This document shows positions 1 through 5,274 of a stretch of DNA of 5,274 nucleotides, one piece after another (the first letter of the stretch is position 1; every line of letters starts with the position of its first letter). This DNA comes from Burkholderiales bacterium UBA2647. GTDB lineage: Bacteria; Pseudomonadota; Gammaproteobacteria; Burkholderiales; Burkholderiaceae_E. The notes beneath the pieces are model-generated. The model saw only the letters and a list, made by a program, of their open reading frames with translations, made no database searches and was not told where the DNA came from. Location: NCBI GenBank assembly GCA_002359635.1, contig DENJ01000005.1, positions 1 to 5,274 of the forward strand, in the 5' to 3' direction. Made by a program: the position numbers and the translations under genes.

Positions 1-78
1 TCGATTAAGTTGTGAGGAACGCCCCTAGCTAGGCCTCGAAGACTTCCGCGTTAAGGCGCGCAGTCAGAAAAAAACGCA
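1..78. other. Short non-coding flank downstream of the glycosyltransferase operon
   Basis: No supported gene lies here. The stretch holds a perfect 10-base palindrome, CCTAGCTAGG (24-33), and a small GAAGACTTC inverted motif (38-46). A 16-codon frame overlaps the stop of the preceding gene but is too short to support. The next gene must lie to the left of the window. Confidence 0.5.
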
Positions 79-103
79 TTAGTAGAGCTCAACCTGTAGC
101 TCT
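68..103 (-). terminator. Weak terminator candidate at the end of the glycosyltransferase operon
   Basis: Reading leftward, a 6-base-pair stem (98-103 with 84-89, AGAGCT/AGCTCT, 8-base loop) is followed nine bases later by seven T residues (68-74 on the minus strand). The run sits just after the TAA stop at 79-81. The stem is short, AT-containing and too far from the T run for a standard intrinsic terminator, so this may be coincidence. Confidence 0.25.
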
Positions 104-2556
104 CTGACGCTCGCCGTCGATTCGCCGCGAACACTCAGGTAAATCGCTCCGGTTTTTGCGCCAATCGGGATGGCAATCGCCTCGGAAAACCTCACGTCCT
201 TGGCGCGACACGACACAAGCCGGTAGTAAGCCGGCCCCTTGTCCCAATTCACCTGGGCAACAAAGGAATCGCTTGGAGCATCACAGGCAAACTGAACCGA
301 ATATCTCGCTTGCTGTGCGCGCTCACTGGAAAAGTTTGCAATCGACTGCGGTGTCGGCGTTGCAAAAACCCCGTTGTGCATCTGCCTGATCGATTCGAAT
401 GAATCAATCCCAAACGCCGGTCTGTAGCGCAAAGCTTTATCGCTTAAGCGATAAAGCGTGTAGCCTGACTCTTGCGCTACCACAACACCGAAGCTGGCAA
501 GATGTTCACGTAAGAGTTGGGCCGCTGTAATCTCAATTTGTGGGTCCACTGCGCCAAGGATGACAAAGTCTATCTGCTCCTGAGCCAGGAAGGTCTGCAT
601 CGCACCGGCATGCTTAACGCTGTTGAATCGGCTTGCGCGCACCGGTGCATACCAATTCACATAAATTGGTGTGCCATGAAGTTTGGCACCGTAGGGAAGC
701 TCAGGCGGATACAACACACGTGCGCCCGGTGCAATAGCGTTCACCTGCTCACTAAGACTTGCAACCGGAGCATACTGCCCGATCAGTGTGCGTTTACCCG
801 ACTCCGTGACCGCGAACGAAGCAGGTGTCGACATAGACAAGGAAAACCCGGTAAAGAAAATCAGATTCGCAACAAGCGAACAAGCGATGACACATATGAC
901 CAAGCGGCCAAACAACGGGTTGACCTGGATCAAGAGTACCCCGATCAAAACACCAGCCAAGGGCATTACCGGAAAAAGATAGCGCCAGTACTGTGTGGCA
1001 GAAAACATCAGCAAAACAAAGCCGATCAGTGGCACAAGGCACAGCTTTGCAGCCAGTGGTGCGTTGCGCCTCATTGCCGTAATACATGCGAAGGGAACCA
1101 GCATCAGATATTGCCAGCCCGCCGTGTAGTCTGAGGCCTCAACAAAGATTGAAGTCTTGAAAAAAGCCTTCACAAAATTACTGAAAGTAAAGCCGTGAAT
1201 CCAACGTGCGTCACTAAAGTTTTCGAGGGGAAAGTAACTTGATGCAAATATCGCGTTGTAGAGCGGAAAAACCGGATTACCGGTCAAATACCAAGCCATC
1301 CCGTAGCTGTGCAACGCTAGAAACGTGAGCACCGACAGCAAAGCCAAGGCAGGCCAAGGCCGCTCGAAGCGGCGTGACTGGATCAGGGAAGAACCCGGCT
1401 GCGTTCCCGATGGGTCCGACAGCATCGGGGATCGACGAAGAAAGCAGGTCAGCAAAAAAACTGCGACCAACAAGCCGCCTAGCACCAAGCCAGGCAATTT
1501 GCAGGCCGTACAAAGCGCAGCACAAGCAACAACTCCCCAAGCGTGCTGACCATAAAGCTTTACCTCGGCATGCGTAGCAAGGTAAACACCAGCAAGCACA
1601 AAGACGGCTAGGGCAAGTTCGGTATGGAGCGTGAGCAGTAATCCGCCAAGTAAAGGCGTTGACGCCATTAAAGCTATCAACGCCCACTGCACCCTGGGCG
1701 CAATGGCCCAACCATGCAGCATCCTTGCCATGAGCAAAAACATAAGCAACACAAGGCCGAGGTTAAGCGCACCCCGCGCATCGGCACCAGCCATTAACGA
1801 GAGACCCGCGTGCAGCATGTCCACTCCAAAGGGCGCAACGGACCATACTTGAGTTACCACATCAAAGCTATAACGATGCAGCGTTGATAACTCCGTCCAC
1901 ATTCGCAAATGCAGGGCTTGATCATCAAAACCAACCGAAGGAAAACTGGCCCAGCGCAGCACCCACCCAACAATGACTAAGCCAAGCGTCCATAGCTCAA
2001 AGCGAATCGCCTTTACCCAGCGCTGCGCCGAGATCGCTGCATGCGCAGCTCCTGGCAAAAGGATTCGGGAGTCTTTCAGCAAGACCAGCAGAGGCACCAG
2101 TGTGAGGGCAATATGCAAGGGTCGGTAGTTGACTGGAAAGTGCAACATCACGCCCCAAATCGCAAGCCACAAGGAAGAACCCAACGCCAGACTAACGACA
2201 AGACCCGCCTGCTGCGTCCCTGTTCCAAATAGCCATCGGCTTACTAATGCGCCAAGGCTGTAGGCACTCAGTAACCAGAGCGTCACCGTGACACATTCAA
2301 GCAAACCCACACCGATCACGAGGCAAAAAAAGCTAACTGCGCCCAGGTACCCTGCGGCGTGCTCGGGTACCCACCACCTCAGCAAAGCCGCGCAAAGCAT
2401 TATTGATGCAGCCCAAACCGCGGCATCAGCTAAAACGCCGAGTCTTGTCGAGACGAATATCTGCAACAGGCCAAGGCCGCCCGCGCAGAGAAAGGGAATG
2501 GAGAAAGCTCGATCGGCTGCCTGAAGGTCCCCCGGTTCGTGAGCACTGGTCGTCAT
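79..2556 (-). CDS. Polytopic GT-C-like membrane glycosyltransferase with large C-terminal soluble domain
   Basis: An 825-residue inner-membrane protein, probably a polyprenyl-phosphate-sugar-dependent glycosyltransferase of GT-C type acting on the periplasmic side. I count roughly 13 hydrophobic segments between residues 19 and 571. A candidate catalytic acidic motif, FDDQALHLR (210-218), lies in an extracytoplasmic loop. A loop motif TGNPVFPLYN (425-434) and RYLFPVMPL (525-533) resemble motifs of GT39/ArnT-like families. A basic loop at 373-400 (RR, RRFER) should be cytoplasmic. Residues from about 575 to 825 are soluble, probably periplasmic; the last 110 or so look beta-rich. The ATG is fixed by a 4-base ATGA overlap with the upstream GtrA gene, and a weak TGGG precedes it. 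At 825 residues it is longer than ArnT (about 550) or typical phage GtrC proteins. It is last in the operon and fits the role of final sugar transferase. The family call is good; donor, acceptor and exact activity are unknown. Confidence 0.85.
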   Translation of the reverse strand: MTTSAHEPGDLQAADRAFSIPFLCAGGLGLLQIFVSTRLGVLADAAVWAASIMLCAALLRWWVPEHAAGYLGAVSFFCLVIGVGLLECVTVTLWLLSAYSLGALVSRWLFGTGTQQAGLVVSLALGSSLWLAIWGVMLHFPVNYRPLHIALTLVPLLVLLKDSRILLPGAAHAAISAQRWVKAIRFELWTLGLVIVGWVLRWASFPSVGFDDQALHLRMWTELSTLHRYSFDVVTQVWSVAPFGVDMLHAGLSLMAGADARGALNLGLVLLMFLLMARMLHGWAIAPRVQWALIALMASTPLLGGLLLTLHTELALAVFVLAGVYLATHAEVKLYGQHAWGVVACAALCTACKLPGLVLGGLLVAVFLLTCFLRRSPMLSDPSGTQPGSSLIQSRRFERPWPALALLSVLTFLALHSYGMAWYLTGNPVFPLYNAIFASSYFPLENFSDARWIHGFTFSNFVKAFFKTSIFVEASDYTAGWQYLMLVPFACITAMRRNAPLAAKLCLVPLIGFVLLMFSATQYWRYLFPVMPLAGVLIGVLLIQVNPLFGRLVICVIACSLVANLIFFTGFSLSMSTPASFAVTESGKRTLIGQYAPVASLSEQVNAIAPGARVLYPPELPYGAKLHGTPIYVNWYAPVRASRFNSVKHAGAMQTFLAQEQIDFVILGAVDPQIEITAAQLLREHLASFGVVVAQESGYTLYRLSDKALRYRPAFGIDSFESIRQMHNGVFATPTPQSIANFSSERAQQARYSVQFACDAPSDSFVAQVNWDKGPAYYRLVSCRAKDVRFSEAIAIPIGAKTGAIYLSVRGESTASVRELQVELY

Positions 2557-2915
2557 CGATAAACCCAGTACTTGGAAATCGCGTAGCCGGTCGCCGCGAT
2601 AAAGGGCAAAGAAACGAGCTTGCCGAGCACAGGCGAGAGATGGAAATACTCAAAGCTGAGCACGAAACAAAGGGTTAGCCCGTAATTGAAAACAACCAGG
2701 CACAGGTACCTCGTGAAGGCGGCCCATGAGCGCTGAACTGAAAAGGTAAACCGGCTATGCAAACCATAGTTCAGCGTCAAACCTGACAGGAAAGCAATCA
2801 GGGTTGCAAACCAAAGCCGCACATGAAGGGCTAACAAGCTGGACAACACGCATACATCAACCGCTGCGCTGATCACGCCAACGCTCAGGTAGGTTGCGAG
2901 CCGAACGACATTCAT
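2553..2915 (-). CDS. GtrA family membrane protein
   Basis: A 120-residue protein that is almost entirely four membrane helices (about 5-28, 33-51, 67-88 and 98-115), the usual size and topology for the GtrA/DPMS family. The two conserved family signatures are visible: LNYGLHSRFTF (48-58) after helix 2, and GYAISKYWVYR (110-120) at the C terminus, corresponding to the usual N-x-x-x-x-R/K-x-W-x-F repeats. GtrA proteins are thought to help translocate polyprenyl-phosphate-linked sugars across the inner membrane or to support the partner glycosyltransferase. It sits between a GtrB-like transferase and a GT-C-like transferase, with ATGA overlaps on both sides. The bases before its ATG are pyrimidine-rich and show no Shine-Dalgarno match, so its translation probably depends on coupling to the upstream gene. 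Family assignment is firm; the sugar handled is unknown. Confidence 0.93.
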   Translation of the reverse strand: MNVVRLATYLSVGVISAAVDVCVLSSLLALHVRLWFATLIAFLSGLTLNYGLHSRFTFSVQRSWAAFTRYLCLVVFNYGLTLCFVLSFEYFHLSPVLGKLVSLPFIAATGYAISKYWVYR

Positions 2916-3886
2916 CGGGGAGATTGACGCCTTGCAAAACTCCGTGACGAGAGCGGCCGCTTAGGAACAGCATTGATATCGTAGGAAAGAAAGGCGAGGA
3001 TCAATTGCAACCCCACGAGCGCAGGCGCTGCAGCAAGCATCACCGTACCCGCAGGCGTTGCAACGCCCGCTTTCGCTGAGCTGACCCAGTGTAGGCCGCC
3101 ATAAGTCAAGCCAAAGCCAAGCAACACCAAACCGACAGGCAACTCAATCGAGGCCAGTGACATGTCCCGCAGATAATAATTGTAGAAAATTCGCTTGCCG
3201 GTATTGATCAGATGTTTGAGGAAAAATTCCCCAATAATCTTTGAAATTTTCAAATTGCTTTGCTCATCTCCGTACTTGGCATCCATTGGCACATCCACCA
3301 CCACAGCACGAAAGGTGTTAAGTCTGAAAAGCATGTCGGATTCGAAAAAATAGCGTTTGCTAATCTTGTGAAAGGGCAATCGAGCGGCCACATCCGCATG
3401 AATGGCGGTGTAGCCGTTCGTGGGGTCAAACAAATTCCAGTAGCCCGTCGAGAGCTTTGTCATCAAGGATAAGGCCGCATTACCAATCAAGCGCAGCCTT
3501 GGCATTTCGGAGATCCTTTCAAGGTCGAAGAATCGATTGCCCTTGGTGTAGTCGGCTTCTCCTTGCAAAATCGGCATCGCAAAATCGAGTAGCAAGGCAG
3601 GATCCATTTGTCCGTCGCTATCGATTTTTACAATCACCTTCATGTTGTCGGCAATTGCTGCCTGATAGCCGGTGATCACCGCGCCACCAACACCGCGATT
3701 TTCGTCATGCTTGATGACGCAAAGCCTGCGATCCTGGCAGTGTTGAAGGACGTAATCGCCTGAACGATCAGGACAACAATCGTCCACAACATAGATTCGA
3801 CTGACCTCAGGGCCGATCGCGCCCAGGACCGCGAGAATCTGTTGCCGAGCCCTAAAGGTTGGAATGACAACACCGATAGATTCCAT
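2912..3886 (-). CDS. Family 2 glycosyltransferase, GtrB/DPM1-like, with C-terminal membrane anchor
   Basis: A 324-residue GT-A fold enzyme predicted to transfer a sugar from a nucleotide sugar to a polyprenyl phosphate at the cytoplasmic face of the inner membrane. The family motifs appear in order: IGVVIPTFR (4-12), VVDDCCPD (33-40), DENRGVGGA (61-69), KIDSDGQMDP (87-96, the DXD-type metal and nucleotide site), KGNRF (115-119), DPTNGYTA (154-161) and FESDMLFR (181-188). The segment KRIFYNYYLRDMS (231-243) leads into two hydrophobic segments (about 248-268 and 280-300), then a basic tail rich in Arg and Lys that should be cytoplasmic. I chose ATG 3886 because MESIGVVIP matches where this fold normally begins. 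A TTG at 3925 would add 13 charged residues and has no ribosome site; a weak GAAG precedes the ATG. It is first in the operon and overlaps GtrA by ATGA. The sugar cannot be read from sequence. Confidence 0.93.
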   Translation of the reverse strand: MESIGVVIPTFRARQQILAVLGAIGPEVSRIYVVDDCCPDRSGDYVLQHCQDRRLCVIKHDENRGVGGAVITGYQAAIADNMKVIVKIDSDGQMDPALLLDFAMPILQGEADYTKGNRFFDLERISEMPRLRLIGNAALSLMTKLSTGYWNLFDPTNGYTAIHADVAARLPFHKISKRYFFESDMLFRLNTFRAVVVDVPMDAKYGDEQSNLKISKIIGEFFLKHLINTGKRIFYNYYLRDMSLASIELPVGLVLLGFGLTYGGLHWVSSAKAGVATPAGTVMLAAAPALVGLQLILAFLSYDINAVPKRPLSSRSFARRQSPR

Positions 3887-4071
3887 AGAGCTTCGAATTA
3901 AACCTGATTTTCGATCTGCTTCCAAGAATCAACTCAGACATTCACGTGGACTTCCGACTGGCGTTTTACCAAGCGTCCTATAGCAGCAACAAGATACCCA
4001 TCCCCTTGTTGTGCAACATTCCGCTTTCAATACCGTACAATTTCTTTATTCTTTGTTACAAAGCTTTAACA
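3887..4071. promoter_or_regulatory. Divergent intergenic region between glycosyltransferase operon and methyltransferase
   Basis: These 185 bases separate two divergently transcribed start codons, so promoters for both units should lie here. The right half is clearly AT-rich next to the methyltransferase start. No convincing leftward promoter with good -35 and -10 boxes was found by eye. The region could also coordinate both units through a shared regulator, but no obvious operator palindrome was seen. Confidence 0.5.
4036..4041 (+). promoter_or_regulatory. Candidate -10 box (TACAAT) for the methyltransferase
   Basis: TACAAT is a five-of-six match to the sigma-70 -10 hexamer and lies in an AT-rich stretch. 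Transcription would begin near 4048, giving a short leader of about 24 bases before ATG 4072 and excluding the upstream GTG. There is no good -35 box at 17 bases; the nearest, TTGTGC at 4009-4014, is 21 bases away. The call is therefore weak. Confidence 0.25.
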
Positions 4072-4887
4072 ATGCATCCAGAAGTATCAAGCGCTCTAGG
4101 CAGCTTTGAAGATTTTGCGAAGTGGTACCCCGAGCATCTGATTGGGCAGCAAAGCATCGAAGCAGCCATCGACCATATCCGGTGCCACGGCATCCAATCG
4201 AGCTTTTTTGGCGATATCCCGCCCCGAGATATCGCTGTGACAGGAGATAACTATCGCGAGCAGCTCCTGGCCCACGGGCTCAACGCTCGGCAGCGCGCGC
4301 TTCTCGAATGCATGGCAAGCGACCCGGTCTACTGCAACCACCCCGATCCGAAGATATTCGCACCGGAAGCCATAACGCCATTGGCGATGACCCTTCGCAG
4401 CCGTCATCGTTTTTTCATCGGATCTGAGTTTTATCCGAGCAGCACACCCCCACACTGGCTCTACCCGACGCTTCGGCAAGACCTCTTGGCGTTGAGCTTT
4501 TACGATCAAACCTTTGACCTTGTATTGACCAGCGATGTGCTTGAACATGTGGCCGATCTTCACTGCGCCCTGAGTGAAATCGCTCGTGTACTGAAACCAG
4601 GCGGCTTGATGCTTTCAACCCACCCCTTTACCTGGCAAGCCAAGACCTGTATGAGGGCAAAAATGAGTGGCGATGCGGTTCAACATTTCGTTGAACCCGA
4701 GTATCACCTCAACCCGGCCTCGCCTGAAGAGGGCAGTTTGGTGTTTGCGATTCCCGGTTGGGATATCCTCGAAATGTGCAAGGACGTCGGGTTTTCAAGC
4801 GCGGAGATGGTGCTCATCGCCTCAACATCCAAGGGCCTTCTAGCCTCATCGCCGGCATATATCAACGTGCTGCGGGCATACCGGTAA
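4072..4887 (+). CDS. Class I SAM-dependent methyltransferase
   Basis: A 271-residue soluble protein with a Rossmann-like methyltransferase core. The clearest signature is FDLVLTSDVLEHV (148-160), followed by ALSEIARVLKPGGLMLSTHPF (166-186), typical of the Methyltransf_11 group. The usual glycine-rich SAM loop is absent. In its place is KIFAPEAITPLA (94-105), then IGSEFYP (116-122) as the second strand and D137 before the FDLV strand; related enzymes with an APE motif here are known to me. Upstream, REQLLAHGLNARQRALLE (62-79) resembles the region where some relatives carry a Cys-x-x-Cys knuckle, here without cysteines. ATG 4072 is preferred; an in-frame GTG at 3946 would add 42 residues unlike a folded enzyme N terminus. 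No good Shine-Dalgarno site is visible at either. It is divergent from the glycosyltransferase operon. Substrate unknown; a glycan or nucleotide sugar is only an inference from context. Confidence 0.85.
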   Translation: MHPEVSSALGSFEDFAKWYPEHLIGQQSIEAAIDHIRCHGIQSSFFGDIPPRDIAVTGDNYREQLLAHGLNARQRALLECMASDPVYCNHPDPKIFAPEAITPLAMTLRSRHRFFIGSEFYPSSTPPHWLYPTLRQDLLALSFYDQTFDLVLTSDVLEHVADLHCALSEIARVLKPGGLMLSTHPFTWQAKTCMRAKMSGDAVQHFVEPEYHLNPASPEEGSLVFAIPGWDILEMCKDVGFSSAEMVLIASTSKGLLASSPAYINVLRAYR

Positions 4888-4901
4888 CGACCCTCGAGGG
4901 C

Positions 4902-4920
4902 GGGCGCGATGCCCGCGCCC
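4902..4920. repeat. GC-rich hairpin just after the methyltransferase stop
   Basis: A perfect 7-base-pair stem (4902-4908 GGGCGCG with 4914-4920 CGCGCCC) encloses a 5-base loop, 14 bases after the TAA stop. It is preceded by the perfect palindrome CCCTCGAGGG (4891-4900). No T run follows on the plus strand, so it is not a standard intrinsic terminator. It may protect the mRNA 3' end or belong to a dispersed REP-like palindrome family; a single copy cannot decide. Confidence 0.6.
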
Positions 4921-4970
4921 ACTCGGCGAAAAACACGGCAGCTTGCTTGGTCTTTCTACACAAGCCGTTC

Positions 4971-4980
4971 AGCGTACGCT
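4971..4980. repeat. Perfect 10-base palindrome AGCGTACGCT
   Basis: A perfect inverted repeat directly upstream of an AT-rich segment (about 4980-5000) that includes TTGACG and TATATA, though these two are too close together to form one promoter. The position is compatible with an operator for the gene beginning near 5104 or 5256. Only the palindrome itself is certain; a role is inferred. Confidence 0.4.
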
Positions 4981-5103
4981 AAATTTTTGACGTTTATATA
5001 GCTCGCAGCGTTTCGGGGCCAGAAGTTATGCGTCGACGACCAGTCGTTCACGCTTAACCGCCGCAGTGCAACCCCTCCTCCCAATCGATCCTCGGAAAAT
5101 ATT

Positions 5104-5259
5104 ATGACAAGCCCGCGCCTGCTAAAACGAGATAGCAACGAATCCGACTTCGTTGAAAGACCTGCGACAGAAGTCAGCTTGGGGGCAGTCTCCGGTACCG
5201 CCTCACGCCCATGCTTCTACTGCGTTTCGTCGGCCCAATTTTGGGGTAACGTGAAATGA
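5104..5259 (+). CDS. Possible 51-residue ORF, hypothetical
   Basis: An ATG-started reading frame of 51 codons that I do not recognise. The product has a charged N-terminal half (KRDSNESDFVER, residues 8-19) and a CFYC pair (C37, C40) near the C terminus, with no membrane segment or signal peptide. A weak GGA lies 7 bases before the ATG. Its stop TGA overlaps a following ATG as ATGA (5256-5259), the same junction type as the two confident overlaps on the minus strand, which is the main argument that it is translated. Against it: it is short, has no family match I can name, and could be part of a 5' leader. It may be a leader peptide or a chance frame. Confidence 0.3.
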   Translation: MTSPRLLKRDSNESDFVERPATEVSLGAVSGTASRPCFYCVSSAQFWGNVK

Positions 5260-5274
5260 GCACCACAAACATCG
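5256..5274 (+). CDS. Possible start of a downstream gene, truncated by the window edge
   Basis: An ATG at 5256 opens a frame reading MSTTNI before the window ends. A purine-rich GGGG (5243-5246) lies 9 bases upstream and could serve as a ribosome binding site. An in-frame TAA at 5247 means the gene cannot begin further upstream in this frame. Only six codons are visible, so no function can be given. Confidence 0.35.

Larger units (their letters stand above)
4888..5255. other. 368-base region between the methyltransferase and the right-edge gene
   Basis: Apart from the hairpin, the palindromes and the doubtful 51-codon ORF listed separately, I see no gene here. There is no tRNA, no riboswitch I recognise and no JUMPstart or ops element. 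An AT-rich block near 4980-5000 is the most promoter-like part, but no pair of boxes has correct spacing. Confidence 0.5.

Noticed and set aside
31..79. A 16-codon frame starting in a TAATG overlap after the large membrane protein
   Set aside because: Too short to support; the overlap is probably chance, and its second to fourth codons simply read the T run.
517..1134. A 205-codon open frame on the plus strand
   Set aside because: It lies wholly antisense to the confident 825-residue membrane protein, has low-complexity basic composition and no recognisable motif; it is a shadow of that gene.
1277..1711. A 144-codon minus-strand frame inside the large membrane protein gene
   Set aside because: It is a shifted frame of the same strand and gene. 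The main frame continues unbroken through the region with coherent membrane helices, so neither a frameshift nor a second gene is supported.
3887..3925. TTG start that extends the family 2 glycosyltransferase by 13 residues
   Set aside because: The extension is charged, has no ribosome binding site, and the GT-A fold normally begins right at the MESIGVVIP segment.
4987..5000. TTGACG followed by TATATA as a promoter
   Set aside because: Each resembles a sigma-70 box, but only two bases separate them, so they cannot form one promoter; no partner with correct spacing was found for either.
4956..5138. A 60-codon minus-strand frame in the right intergenic region
   Set aside because: It needs a TTG start, shows no ribosome site, domain or composition typical of a gene, and overlaps the AT-rich promoter-like block.

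Overview
The window looks like chromosomal DNA from a Gram-negative proteobacterium. This is inferred from moderate GC content, the protein families present and the tight overlapping gene style; no marker fixes the genus. It appears to lie in a cell-surface glycan or glycosylation region. There is no rRNA, tRNA, transposase, CRISPR array or phage structural gene in it.

Layout. Three genes lie on the minus strand and are transcribed leftward from about 3886 to 79: a membrane-anchored family 2 glycosyltransferase (2912-3886), a GtrA-type four-helix membrane protein (2553-2915), and a large polytopic GT-C-like glycosyltransferase with a long C-terminal soluble domain (79-2556). Both junctions are 4-base ATGA overlaps, so the three are almost certainly one translationally coupled operon. 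A class I SAM-dependent methyltransferase is transcribed divergently on the plus strand (4072-4887). The two transcription units share a 185-base intergenic region (3887-4071). After the methyltransferase comes a 368-base stretch with a GC-rich hairpin, two 10-base palindromes and a possible 51-codon ORF (5104-5259). That ORF ends in an ATGA overlap with a possible further gene starting at 5256 and leaving the window.

How the genes may work together. The trio has the same logic as the Gtr glycan-modification systems. A GtrB-like enzyme would load a sugar onto a polyprenyl phosphate at the inner face of the membrane. GtrA is thought to help it cross. A GT-C enzyme would use the lipid-linked sugar on the periplasmic face to decorate an acceptor. 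The sugar and acceptor cannot be read from the sequence. The gene order (B-A-C rather than the phage-type A-B-C) and the large last enzyme differ from the textbook cassette. The methyltransferase may modify a surface glycan, but that rests on position alone.

The most interesting points are the architecture of the 825-residue protein (about five or six membrane segments before the acidic motif and a roughly 250-residue tail containing exactly two cysteines), the atypical SAM-binding motif of the methyltransferase, and the short overlapping ORF at the right edge. I see no clear evidence of a wholly new system.
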